A DNA stretch of 64,000 nt from Laburnicola sp. R22_1 (lineage: Eukaryota > Ascomycota > Dothideomycetes > Pleosporales > Didymosphaeriaceae). The notes under the pieces are model-generated. The model searched no databases, was not told where the DNA came from, and worked only from the letters and a program-made list of their open reading frames with translations. Made by a program: the position numbers and the translations under genes. Location of the stretch: NCBI GenBank assembly GCA_014281115.1, contig JACONQ010000006.1:3286001-3350000 (forward strand), given 5' to 3'. Of the stretch, positions 10,725-22,163 are shown in pieces; position 1 is the first letter of the stretch; each line of letters opens with the position of its first letter.

Positions 10725-12123
10725 ACGGTAAGCTACGAGGGCGAACACACGCCGTTAGCTGCGAAGCACCTGTTTAGACTTTGCTCAACTAGTAGTCTTA
10801 CCTCAGCTTGCCATCCTTGCGAATTTCACAAGGCCTTTGACGCGTAGGCGCACGGCGTTCACAGCTTTTGGGCTCTGCCGTCGGCGACTTGCGCGTGGAG
10901 GGGTGGTGCTCAGGCAGACACTGGTGGGTGGACTCGGCGGGGCTGGTGGTTGATGGTGGGGTTGGGCGCTTCGAGTAGCTGAAGTGTACAATGTCACTCA
11001 ATTATGCCTCTATCAGTTATCTTTTATCATGATTTGAAATATTGATTTGCCGCTATAATGGCACGCCGTCAATGTCCCATCTACATCCCTATCGACGAAA
11101 ATCTCGCACAAGCAGATCTTTGACGGCGCATGGTGGAATGAACCTCATGTTGACAAAGCACAGGGTCAGGAAAGTCTCTGTTGCTCTAGAAGGATTGATT
11201 GAGAGCAATGCAAGGCAGTTATGAACATTTGGCGCAGAGTAGGCGAATTGAGGGCGAGACAATGATGAAAGCAAAATGTCGCGCTGTTGGATCAGGAGGC
11301 TTGTACCCGCGCCCTCGACGTCATGGGCAACACTGCAGATGGTAGAGAGTATGCGGGGATGTTCGTACTACACAATGATAGTCTTGTTCGTGCTGCAAAC
11401 CCATACTACAAAGGAGGCTGGTTGGTCATAATACACAATGCACTGAACGGCCACATCTAGTTTCATTTGAGGAAATTCATGAAATTGAAGTACTTGTGTA
11501 GACAAAGGGCTCCCCGAATACATCATACATGACCTTGTTTGCTTTTCTGAAGCATCATAATGCTGAAAACCAGTATGCAAAACAGTGATAATACGTGTAT
11601 AGAGTTCCAGCATCCATCGAGATAGAAGTCTGCTGCCAGAACGCAATTGGAAAGGAGATGGGGCAGTCTATACCAGAGCAAAAAGGCCTGGAATCAGGGC
11701 AAAGCATCCAAAGAAATGAAGAAGGTCTGTAATGAAAACCCCGCTGTGTCCAAGGTAGGAGTATGGACTTCCTGGTGTTTTTGGTCGCTTGATTTCGTTC
11801 TCATAGAAGAAAGTGAACGGCTTGAAAGATCCTGAAGACATGATGTCCACAAATGTATGGAAGATGCTGAAGGGCTGAATTGAAATGATGTACAGACCGG
11901 AGACGAGGGCAGAATAGGGTGATCCAATGGAGACGTGGAAGCTGATGGTATTCAACGATCGCTTCTTTCCCCAGTGGTATAGCTGAGCACGAATAGGAGA
12001 CGGAGTCGGTCGTTCGAGATATGGATCTGTCTGTTCCGAGACAAGTCGGGTCCGGAACGGATTGGCGAAGTCGAATTCCTGTATAAGAGGTGCGTTTTCG
12101 TGTGTTGGATACTTTCCAACTCG
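10725..12123. other. Intergenic region, no gene supported
   Basis: Frames at 10798-11001 (minus, Pro/Ser-rich), 11368-11646 (minus), 11647-11835 (plus) and 11668-11955 (minus) show no domain. The right part may be decayed 3' flank of the F-box pseudogene at 12124-13594. Confidence 0.35.
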
Positions 12124-13594
12124 CTATAGATTGTGGGTAATGCCACGTTGTTGAAGTTCTTTCGTCAATTGTCCGCGGTATGTACTACCATAAAAACTAT
12201 CTTTCCGATCCGGAAAATGGTTAATACAGAGAGTTCTTAGTTCCGGAAGGACAGTATCGGCGTTCCCAATCATTTCGGAAAACGACATTGCCACTTTCAT
12301 GGTATCTTTAGATCCACAAGTGAGTAGGATCGATCGTGTGCATCGCGGAAGTAGGTTTGACATCTTTGTACACGGCCGGAAATTGGCCCCGTCAGAGATA
12401 AACTCCGTGTTTAGACCGACTTGCTCCAGTACGGCGAAGGTCGGAAAAAAGGTGTGCAACTGGTGTAGCTCCGGACATCGGGTGGCAGACCAAGGTGAGC
12501 CTCTTCAACGAAACTTGGCTTCGTTTCAGAGCCTGAATGATTGGCCCAAAATCTGTGTCGGAGTCGTAGAATCCGCACCAAAAAAATAAAGCTTCCAACG
12601 GCTTGCAAAAGCTCATCAGTGTCGCCACGGTCTTAGGATCAATGGGACATTCATCAAACTTCAAAGACCTTATGCCAGATGTACCTTCTTCAACCTGACT
12701 TGATACCCAGCCATGCGAGTCCTGTGTGTCATAGCTCTGGTACTTTTTCAAAAAGGCTATCTCCAGATTCCGTAGGGCTGGCAGCTTGAATATTGGAATA
12801 ATATCTCTGACTCACGCGTTTGTGTCAACGACTCTCACAGTTTTGAGATGATTGTACTGGGAAATTTCCATCCATTTCATATCAGATCCAATAAAAGATT
12901 TGCTTTCATTCCACCCAAGCGGATGTTCTGCGGAATGCCACAATTCCAAAGAATCGATTTTCGTGCAAATTCTAAGCAGCGACCTCCAGAAAAGCCCAGA
13001 GCTGCTGGCGTATGGTAGTGGATCATGGCTGTCAGCTTTGCTTGCGAGAAGTTGTTGCAATTGCTCTGTCAGCACACGTGCAGTCTCGTCGTTAAGGTTC
13101 AGCAACGCAGTATTTGCGGTGATACACTCGATATCCTACTTGCTCGGACGACGGTCAGAGAAGTTTATCCAAATTCTTCGAACCATTTCCGGCAACGCGG
13201 TGTTTTCGAGCATGGCGCGTAGAAGCTTGGAGGCGTCGCCGTCGTTCAAGTAAATTTGTGAATATGGTGGTTTTTTTTTTTTTTGCGACTAAGAGCTTTC
13301 TAATAAAAAGATGACAATAATAGCAGTTATCCCTCCTGCTGTTGTAGACACAGAAAAGCGTTTCAAGGTGGTGTTGACAAAAAGGGGTTATTTGTGAATA
13401 TATAGCACCTCGTTTGCCACCCGTGTGAACGGTTTCACCAGACAAAGGTTGTAGATGTCTTGGTATCTGTGGACCGTGCCCCATCTAAAAATGTGGACCT
13501 GCTTCGCAATCTCCAAGAGTATCTCTTCTGGGAAGTCGTGAATCGTTGTTCGTGGTGGATGGGATTGCGCCCGGTCGTCCTTGCTGTCGTTCAT
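12124..13594 (-). pseudogene. F-box/LRR-like pseudogene interrupted by a retroposon-like insert
   Basis: The minus strand carries pieces of a protein related to the intact neighbour at 14490-15842. The F-box (IHDFPEEILLEIAKQVH...CLVKPFTRVANEVLY) lies at 13594-13391. Further pieces occur at about 13245-13141, 13141-12812, 12811-12392 and 12459-12124, and include LKRSQVSLKRLTL and a C-terminal LTKELQQRGI that mirror the neighbour. Breaks seen: the SINE-like insert at 13266-13389 just after the F-box, in-frame stops near 13141 and 12812, and a frame change near 12440. F-box proteins are substrate adaptors of SCF ubiquitin ligases; this copy is very unlikely to make a full protein. Tandem placement beside its paralog suggests local duplication followed by decay. 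Confidence 0.75.
13254..13401 (-). mobile_element. SINE-like retroposon copy A with 12-bp target duplications
   Basis: The direct repeat ATTTGTGAATAT at 13254-13265 and 13390-13401 flanks 124 bp of insert (13266-13389). On the minus strand the insert ends in a near-pure A run (T14 at 13271-13284 on the plus strand). The body matches copy B (55555-55665) with about six differences over roughly 95 bp, and copy C (36004-36081) more distantly. A-rich 3' end, perfect duplication and different 5' end points together indicate target-primed reverse transcription. No pol III A/B boxes are obvious, so a LINE 3' fragment is as likely as a true SINE. Confidence 0.75.
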
Positions 13595-14489
13595 TGTGCG
13601 AGGATGCGCCGATCGCTGCCGGTGCGCTGGGTTGTGTCGGTGCTGGAGGTGGGGTGGGGTGCGGGTGATGGTGTGGAGGAAAAGTGGATGGGCAAGTAAG
13701 TATTTGTGATAGTGGCTAGTGGGAGGCCGTGATGAGGTATGACGTGGTTAGGTAAATGTGAAAGAAAATATTGACCCGCGTGAGCTATGATTGCAAACGA
13801 GTAACGCCGAAGTAAGAGATTTCAGCAGTACCTAGGTACCCAATCACGACTTGAGATATAGTTATCTCCAAAAGTCCTTGCAGATGACCTTACCTATACG
13901 TATGTGCGCTTGTAAGAAAATGAAGAGTAATGTTGAGGAGCTGGCGGAGTAGATGGTAATAATCAGATACGGAGTAGAAGCCCTGCATGTGCAGCTGTGA
14001 GTGGGACTTACATTAAGACTGTGAAGACGATGAAATTGAAATAATCCATTCTTGTTTACTCAGATGATTGCTCGATTGGTTACATTTTGAGTTCTACACC
14101 ACTCCCTCAATGCAACTATATTGCACCATAGCCCTGAGTACCATCCTTCCGCCGCAAATTCAGATAACCATGTAATACATGGATGAGAAATTCTTGGTTT
14201 GTCTTGTCTGGAAGTCGACTGGAAGCCTAAGAACTGAAGCTTTGGCCCGAGAAATTGACGCCGGCATTCTAATATTCATGCACGCTAGCTACACCTCCTC
14301 GGTATCACTCGTATTCGAAAGGAATCTGATGAGAATGAAGATAGCACTCATCCAATTTCCTAATTCCATAATCCAGCCAGAATTGGAGAGTTGGGTCGAT
14401 GAACAATAATTCCGATTGGGAAGAACCTCCGAAAGGTCGATCGGGCCTTCCGGCTCATGCGAGAATGATTTGGCCCACGTCTGAGTACA
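13595..14489. other. Intergenic region between F-box paralogs
   Basis: No gene is supported. It contains the 12-bp palindrome GTACCTAGGTAC at 13828-13839, a motif that recurs in the window. The frame at 14179-14409 has no recognisable domain. Confidence 0.4.
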
Positions 14490-15842
14490 TCAGCGATAGC
14501 GGTCGAAGGAGATCCCGCGCTTCTCGTATTTTCTCTGCAGGTATCTGTATTCCTGGGGGAACCAACGCGTAGGACCTACTCGTATGGTCCGCAACTTCGG
14601 GAATACGTTCGCAGATTCGTCGACCACATCTGAGAGAGGTCCGGCGTCATAAAAAAGGGCGCCAACTAGTTCTTCCCACGCGTGTGCAATTCTGAAGCTT
14701 CGGAGGCCAGTTGGAAGTACTGCGGAAAGTTTCGGCCATTGATGTCGTGTTCCAAAGACCAATTCGGCGTCAAACACGACATCCTCCAAGAATGTGAAAT
14801 TAGACAGAGCATCTTGGATAAGCTGTATATTTTCGCGCTTCGATGGTTGCCGCCGAGACCTTGAAGTATATCGTAGCTCAAGCTTCGTCAAGGAAGCTTG
14901 ACTTCGCTTTAGCGACTCGAAGATTGGTAGTAGATTAATAGTGCCATCCGGAAATGGCGGGTCCAACCCACGCATATCCCCAGAGAAGTGAAGTTTTTGC
15001 AACTCCTTGCATGAGTCAATGATAATGGCCATGGTATCGACACTGATGGAGCTCCTAGAGATGCGTAATGAGGTAATGCTAGGATGTTTCCGTAGAAGAG
15101 ATTCTGAACTCCATGACCACAGCGTCCTATCCGACTGTTCACGCAATCCTTCAACTTTCAGACAATGCAGACTTTCCAAATGAAACAGAGGAATAATATG
15201 CGTCATCCGGACATCATGCAGCATCGTGCCATTACCAATATGTATTTGGATGCTTTTGAGGTTGTTGTATTTGGGTGTCGTAGGCCAACTCGAAAGGAAA
15301 TTCTCTTGCCGGAAAGCGGCGGCCCAATACGGCTCAATCGATCCTTCGTGTAGAATCCACTCACCATCGAGAGGCTGCATACCACTGACAAACCAAACAT
15401 GGAACCCTGTCAAGTTGGGACAATGGAGGAGAAGCAAAACAGCGCACACGAAACTGTTTGTGTCCTCCCGTCCCATTCGACTGATCAGTTCACGTTCTTT
15501 TCCCTTTTCGAGGTACAGTGAGCTAATCCTTGATCGAAGAACGTCACTAGGTTTAGGACACAGTAACACCCTGCGAACCAATTTTCCCAGCTCGGGCTTC
15601 TCTAGCAGAACTTTCAGAAGTCTCCAGTCGAATTTCCCGCCGCCAAAGGGTATCACGGAATATAGCTGTGCGGTAGCTACTCGGCTGAACTGTTTCACCA
15701 GGGACAGGCTCCACAAGGTCTTTCGGTTGTAGTGTGAATGGAACACTCCCACGATCTCCACAAGAAGCTCTTCTGGTATGTCATTAATAGATACCCTCGG
15801 CGGTGGAGTCTGTGGTAGTGGTTTCACGGCGTTGTGCGCCAT
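14490..15842 (-). CDS. F-box protein with degenerate leucine-rich repeats
   Basis: A single exon. The open frame extends to 16040 (516 residues), but I prefer the Met at 15842 (MAHNAVKPLPQTPPP), giving 450 residues. The upstream extension is low-complexity Ser/Pro, and a TTTATAG box on the minus strand near 15951-15957 would place the transcript start between the two Met codons. The F-box lies at about residues 16-65 (INDIPEELLVEIVGVF...SLVKQFSRVATAQLY). Irregular leucine-rich segments follow, including LESLHCLKVEGL, SITSLRISRS and LQKLHFSG. The family role is recruiting substrates to SCF ubiquitin ligases through Skp1; the target is unknown. It is the intact relative of the pseudogene at 12124-13594. 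Confidence 0.78.
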   Translation of the reverse strand: MAHNAVKPLPQTPPPRVSINDIPEELLVEIVGVFHSHYNRKTLWSLSLVKQFSRVATAQLYSVIPFGGGKFDWRLLKVLLEKPELGKLVRRVLLCPKPSDVLRSRISSLYLEKGKERELISRMGREDTNSFVCAVLLLLHCPNLTGFHVWFVSGMQPLDGEWILHEGSIEPYWAAAFRQENFLSSWPTTPKYNNLKSIQIHIGNGTMLHDVRMTHIIPLFHLESLHCLKVEGLREQSDRTLWSWSSESLLRKHPSITSLRISRSSISVDTMAIIIDSCKELQKLHFSGDMRGLDPPFPDGTINLLPIFESLKRSQASLTKLELRYTSRSRRQPSKRENIQLIQDALSNFTFLEDVVFDAELVFGTRHQWPKLSAVLPTGLRSFRIAHAWEELVGALFYDAGPLSDVVDESANVFPKLRTIRVGPTRWFPQEYRYLQRKYEKRGISFDRYR

Positions 15843-18469
15843 TGGCGATGTGGGTCGGCGTGGAGACGTGGGAAGACTCGAACTGGACAGACTCGAACTG
15901 GGGAGAGCAAAAGGAGAAAGTATAGTAGCGAGGTGTTCGACGGGAGGCGCAACTATAAAGGCGAGCAAAAGGCGGCGGGAAAAACTTTGTGCCGTGACAG
16001 CTAGGACCACATGCGGGGACCCGGTGTGTTTGTCACACATCGTCTATCGCCGCCGTAACCCCATTCGCTCTGGTCCCTTCGTCACTCGCCCTGACTTTGG
16101 GCACTTAATCAGCAGCACGAAACGGGGAAACGGTATCCTAGATACCAACAAATGCTGCAGACACTTTATTGGTTTTAATTCTCGCCGAATACCGTCTCAC
16201 TGTGAAACTTTAAAACGAATTTAACGAATGGTCTTAGGTACCGAAGGTAGCCACGAGAAAGCCATTTGGCAGTTGAACATGAGAGGCCGTAGCTGTAAGC
16301 GTGTTAGCGGCAGTCACGACCATAAAACCTTGATATAGAAATTGTATCCTCAAAAACAATGGCAACACGTCTTTCGTTGGAGCATCAAATTCCTCACTCC
16401 CCTGCCGAGTCTGCTGATCCTACACCGACAGTACAATGTTGTCCACATTTCGTCGTCTCATTAGTGATAACTTTATGTCCCCTCCACGTATTTCGATCAC
16501 CACATCCAGCGATCTGTACGCGCAATGATCATGCATCACTCTCCGCTCCTTCTCTTACAGGCGACCTTGCCCTTTCTATGCTCGCCCTACCGCCTCGTCA
16601 GCCCCTCTGTTCGCACAATGTTTTCATTCAGACCACCTCACGACCCTGTCCTCTTCTCTCACCTCTCTAACAAGCAATATCAGTGCGGTGGCGCGCTTTC
16701 GACCTCCATACATGAAATTCATGAAGGGCCTCCCAAGAATCGCGGCCAGGAACTGGGCAACGTACGAGGAAGGCGGCGTTCATGATACTAACTTGCTAAG
16801 ATATTGTCGAATCCGAAAGACTGGTATCAAAGGATCCGAGCTGATAGAAGAAGTATAAACCGAGAAAATCCTGGATTAAGTAGTTCGGTGAGACGGGCGA
16901 GTGTTATGACGAGCAGTTGGCCGTTCGCGGTCGAGAATACCAGACCACTAGCTCCTCATTTGCTGCTTCCGGCTGCTCTGTTTCGCTGAAATAGTAGAAT
17001 CCAATGCGTGCTTGAACTTTTTTTCTGGTTGAGGAGGTCTTGCGGACGCCCACTTCGGCTCCTATCTGGATTGGGTGACTTTCTATTCCGTCCCAAAAAT
17101 TGTTGTTCTCTTCATGTTCACGTTCCGCACTCCTATTCGGTGACAAGGCTGACTGGTCTCTTATCATAGATGTGACATTCATTTCTACTAGTGACGTTTC
17201 TGGCATTAGAGGGCCGGGATTCTTATCCGCCAGCCTGAGTTCTCACTAATCAGTAGAGGATTGAAACTATCGCTGTATCCAGACCTCTGGACATACTAGA
17301 TAGTTCGTATTCGGTCTCGAAATGAGAAGAAATTTTCCGACGAGATAAAGAAGAAGCCGAAAAGTAAAGGAGTGTAGAGAGGGGGGATTTTCCTTGACCG
17401 GCGCAGCGAAGAAGCAGAGTCCTTAGCCACAGCAGAGGCTCACAGCGCAGGAATGAAAGCACTCCACCCCATTGGTGAGTAAAATGGCTCCAGGACTTTA
17501 TTTGCTGCTAGATGTGCACATGTCTGCGTTCAGGCATTGACCGAGCCGTGACATATTGTAGTCGAGACCAGCGGGCTCGATGTCGCCATCTGCAGTGAGC
17601 AGGACTGTAACCTCAACAATGAGCGAGACCATAACATCGGGATCGATCGAATATTAAGAATGCAAATACCTAGGTAGAATCATCTTTCTCATGAAATTGT
17701 GTAATACTAAAAGCACGAGCAGGTATTGGTGAGGATTGAAAGAAGAACATGGCAGTCAGGGGCCGCCAGCTGGCGCGTGCTCGTCCAACAGCCGCCCAAA
17801 CTTCCCGAACAGGTAATCCAAAAATCTGTCGAATACTGTGCCTATTGTGAGGTGATGGGCAAAAACTACCCTGCCGCCCAAACTTCCCGAACAGGTAATC
17901 CACAATTCCGTCGAATACAGAGGTGGTGGGCCAAAACTACCCTGTCGCCCAATTCCCAGGAGATTTCGCGGGTGTCGGCTTACTAAGCTGGCTACCAGCC
18001 AACCTTGGAAAAGTTCAAGCTTCCTGGGCATCACAAGCAGACCGGGCGTCTACAGGTTCTATTCGAATGTATTCAGGCAGATCTAATATTTATGAGCACC
18101 ATTTTCAGCTAGATTCAAGGCTTGATATTCTCGATGAGTGTGTCACGTGACTGTGACTGCTCCAGGGCTCCAGCTCCATTCATTGTCAAACAGCTGATGA
18201 CTTGTTGAAGATAGCCGAACCATTGCTGAAATGTTGACACTTTATCCTTGGTACGTAGAGTATACATGCCCGTGCAACCTGTACATGCCCCTAGATCAGA
18301 ATAACCACGCAAGATGTTTGTGCCGATTCCATGACGCTTCCAAATCGCGAACGCACGGGCGGCGTTGGTGGCGCGATCCCTGCCTCAGCATTCCATATCA
18401 AGGTCAAGAGATCCGTAATCGACCACTGCACAGCCTCCTAAACTTTAATACATAGACCTTACAATCTTC
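15843..18469. other. Intergenic region with a small tandem duplication
   Basis: No gene is supported. The left 200 bp is the F-box gene's 5' flank. The minus frame at 16904-17206 (100 codons) has fairly ordinary composition but no known domain and no clear start context. The palindrome TACCTAGGTA is at 17667-17676. A tandem duplication is at 17791-17944. Confidence 0.4.
17791..17944. repeat. Tandem duplication, two units of about 82 and 72 bp
   Basis: GCCGCCCAAACTTCCCGAAC begins at 17791 and again at 17873. Both units continue with AGGTAATCCA, a GTCGAATAC block and AAAACTACCCTG. The two copies differ by indels in the middle, so the duplication is not very recent. No function is apparent. Confidence 0.75.
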
Positions 18470-19122
18470 ATGCGCTTCCCATCCGTCCCAACACTCATCC
18501 GCACCTTCCAAGCCTTCGCCAATACAACAATTCGCGCCGCGAACCCCGCCCGAGGCATCTACGGCTCCCCACAACGCGCGACAGTTCTCCGTTCTATGCC
18601 TAGCATACCATTCCTAGGCGCGCTTTTCGGTACCAAGATGGCAGATAACACGAACTACGCTGTGCAGAAGACTGAGGGGGAGTGGCAAGCTCAGCTTTCG
18701 CCGGGTGCGTTGCGCTCGTCACCCATGCTCAAGACGACTTGAACCCTTCTGACACACGCGCAGAACAATTCCGTATCCTCCGCAAGAAAGGCACCGAACC
18801 GCCGGGCTCGGGCCAATACGACAAGCACTACCCCAAAGAAGGTGTTTATACCTGCGCCGGCTGCGAAGCGCCCCTCTACAAAGCCAATCACAAATTCGAC
18901 TCCGGCTGTGGATGGCCTGCTTTCTGGGACGCATTTCCTGATGCTGTGGGCCAGCGACCGGATCCCGGGCTAGGCATGATGCGAACTGAGATTGTCTGTA
19001 ACAACTGTGGTGGGCATTTGGGACATATCTTCAAGGGCGAGAAGTTCGGCAATCCCAAGGACGAGCGGCATTGTGTGAACAGTGTGTCGATTAATTTCAG
19101 TCCTGAGGACAAGAAGGAATGA
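18470..19122 (+). CDS. msrB: Peptide-methionine (R)-S-oxide reductase (MsrB), probably mitochondrial
   Basis: Two exons, 18470-18704 and 18764-19122, with a 59-nt GT-AG intron; 197 residues. The enzyme reduces the R form of methionine sulfoxide in proteins using a catalytic Cys and thioredoxin. Seen here: zinc pairs C109-x2-C112 (CAGC) and C157-x2-C160 (CNNC), the GCGWPAFWDAF core (127-137) and the catalytic Cys at 182 (ERHCVNSVSINF). The first 56 residues are rich in Arg, Ser, Thr and Ala with no acidic residue, which is a clear mitochondrial presequence. A second Met at 57 (MADNTNYAV) begins exactly where the conserved enzyme starts, so leaky scanning could give a cytosolic form (inference). 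Confidence 0.93.
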
Positions 19123-20655
19123 CCTGTGGATAACGGGGGCCGGGTGCGAGGAAAGTTGTAGAATTAGGTGTATGGGCGACGACGATGATGAGGCGACGAC
19201 TTGATGATGTACATGTGTGTAAAGTACAGGCTACTGTGGTTAGGCACCAGATTGATAACTCTGAACTCAATTTCCATAATCCCTAGTTACCCTATGCGGC
19301 TTTTACCCACTTTCAAGCTACTCCACATGGACTTGTGTCTAGAATTCGAAACCAGCGACGCATGTGCGAACCCTCCTGGACAAGGTTGCTTACTGGTGTT
19401 GCACTATTTGGTTTGATCGCGTAGGTCCACTGCTACCTGAGTTCTTATGCAGACGCCTAAACTATGCCTCTGGTTGCACACCACAAACGAACTGATTATG
19501 ACTGACTAGTCTTCCTATAAATTTATTAGCACTGCTATACTTTGCAGAAGCGCACTCACTACTATTAACGCAGTTAGGTCCTTTGAAAAGCACGCATGTT
19601 AGTTACTGCTTGTTTACAAAAATAGCAACTACCGCGCCCATAGAACCTATTTACTGTTTAACAGTTAATATAACACTTCTTCTTTCTGACTTGACGAGAG
19701 TCTGACGACATGCATTTCTAATTAAAGTTATGGTTCCACATAGAACAAAAGCAATTGGTAGACAAACTGTTTTATCCCCTCTGCTAGGTTGAGAATCGCT
19801 CAGCAAGCAAGCAAGCTTCCAGCTGCCTGGCCCATCCAAATCCAAAGCGTCACTTTTCTGGCATGCACGCGACACCCCTGCACGTACATCGTTCAGAATA
19901 GCACATCGGCGGTGTCTGCATGTCGCATCCTACTTCCCCACCTCGCACAGCCCGTATACGTGCGGTGAAAGTCCCAAGAAAGCTCCCAAGATCGCTCCGC
20001 AGGCACTCATCGAACTTTATGAGGGAGACGCTTCCCTGCGACGGAGTGGAGGTCTGACCGCTAGATGCTGCTATTGGCTTCTGAGTTGTGGTACACTACC
20101 TAAGTATGTATGACATCGTGGCAATGCTGCATTGTCATGGCTGACCCGACACCTGATCCCCGAGCTCTTTCACGCTTTTGACGTAGTCAAGCATCAATTT
20201 CACGTGGGGTATCCTTGAAATGCGTCATGGTGGCTGGCGGAAGGAATCGAGATGCCAGGAGTGCAGTTGCATCGCGGTGTACGGATCCGTGCACAGCCAG
20301 CCATATGAGGTCGCACTAGGCTTGCCAGCCAATCATACGCCAGCTCGCCCCAAACACCGCAAAGGAGACCAGTGCGACGTCACCCCTCCCATCGCAGTAA
20401 AATGCCCAGTCTGTCCGTCCCACGCTACCTAAGTCCGTTGTTGATATCCAGCGGACAACTTCAGCCTTAGCGGACCTCCGTGGGTGCCCAGGTGGCTTCG
20501 TATGAGAGACCCCACATCCGCACTAAGAACCTTGAAACCATTGATCTCCTGTACATCACGTCCACGTCTTCCTATTCACACCACATCTATTTGTCTTCTC
20601 GGTGTTTACAGCTTGCGCCTTCAACATAGAGCAGCGGAGAAAGTTCAACACTGAA
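19123..20655. other. Intergenic region, no gene supported
   Basis: Only short frames are present (for example 19201-19416 plus and 20220-20432 plus), without domains. The 19.2-19.9 kb part is AT-richer than its surroundings. The last 100 bp before 20656 is pyrimidine-rich and likely the 5' leader of the next gene. Confidence 0.4.
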
Positions 20656-22163
20656 ATGGAGCTCCTGGAACTATACTACGATGTTTTGATTAAGATCCTG
20701 GAGGAGGTGGAACCCGAGGATTTGGGCGCGTTGGCGCAGACGTCGCTGGGGTTCAATCAGTTCATCAAGGAGAACTCTTGGCTATACAAAGCACATTATT
20801 TGAAGAACTTTGTGAGTTGCGAACCCGGTAGTCCCGAGAAGGCTTACTGATATGTAGTAGGATGGTCCGCGCAGAAGACCAACAGACCCGGAGCCGGAAT
20901 GGATCCCCCAACTGCAACGACTCGTCAAATGCCGAAAGATTCTCCAATCGCAAAGACAAAATGTCAAGGTGGGTTCCTTCATGGTACCATTCACGAATAT
21001 CTACTAAAACTTGCGTAGAACGAGAATTTCGATTTTGTACACGAGACCATCCACAGCTTGATAAGCACCGGCTCAGAGCACGAGGGCGAATCGCTCAACA
21101 AGAACGAACTCACAAAGCTATTTAGCAATTCCCAAAACACAGAGTCCTTCATGCACAAGTCCTCCTACTTCAAACCACTCGAGCAAGTACCCAATGAAAA
21201 AACGCGCCAAATCAGCGCAAGACTCCACTGTCTCCACGGCATGCCCAACAACGTCCAAGGTCGCCGCGCCCTCTCACGACATGCCTTCGCCCGAGCACGC
21301 GTCTACGACCTCCGCAACTACACGCAAAAATCGCGATGGGGCCCATTCCGCAACGACGGCACTCTGCGCGTAGACTGGGAGCTCATCGAGAGTATCATGG
21401 TAGTCCTGGGGTACAACAACAGTATCTGCTCCAGCCGCTACATCGACCGCTTCACCCTCCCCTGGTCCCAACCCTTCGACAACATCTTCCCAGACCGCTC
21501 CTCCCACCCCTCACCAACCACCACCTATACACCACCCACTCTCTCCCAGGACCCCTCCCTCCCGCTTACCCTTCAAGACCCCTACAACGTCACCGGCATC
21601 TGGGCACGCGTAGTCTGTTTCCTCGACTACGACGACCTCTACCATATTAATTTCAATCCCGCAGTGATGAGGCAGCCTGCCACGAAGCCATTACCCCCCG
21701 TCACAATGGACGAAGCAATCCGCCATATTCTCATGCGCCTCACTGTAACCGCCATCACAGCGCCGGGTAAAAACGACGACCAGACGATGCCCGTGGTGCA
21801 TTTCACTGGTGCAGCGCGCGCGATAGACACGAATATGGATGCGAATGCTAATTCGAGTATAAGGGGGTGTGTGAGGACGACCGCGGAGGGGGAGGTGCGG
21901 TGGAGCACGGTGTGGGTTTTTAATGGGTAAGTCGCTTTGTTAGTCGGTGTTGTGCGCGGTTACTAATTTTGGGTAGTGATGAGGAGCGTTGGCGTAGCGA
22001 GGCGATTCAGGTGGGGGGGTTGCGGTCGAAACGTGGTGCGGTGGGGGTTTGGTATGATAAGAGTTTTGATCCGCATGGGCCGGCTGGTCCGACGGCGTTT
22101 TGGAAAGTGAGGGAGCTTTCGAGTGGTGCGGTTGAGGAAGATGATGACTGGATGAGTGATTGA
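20656..22163 (+). CDS. F-box domain protein
   Basis: Four exons: 20656-20811, 20861-20968, 21019-21926 and 21977-22163. The introns are 49-50 nt with CTAAAAC or CTAAT branch motifs; 452 residues with all phases consistent. The F-box is at the extreme N-terminus (LYYDVLIKILEEVEPEDLGALAQTSLGFNQFI). The rest is the type of Pleosporales F-box protein with a long uncharacterised region: LHCLHGMPN, WGPFRNDGTLRVDWELIESIMVVLGYN, GIWARVVCFLDYDDLYHIN, and a closing W-rich segment around VWYDKSFDPHGPAGPTAFWK. The likely role is an SCF ubiquitin-ligase adaptor; the target is unknown. An in-frame Met at 20602 would add 18 residues but spoils the N-terminal F-box layout. Confidence 0.85.
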
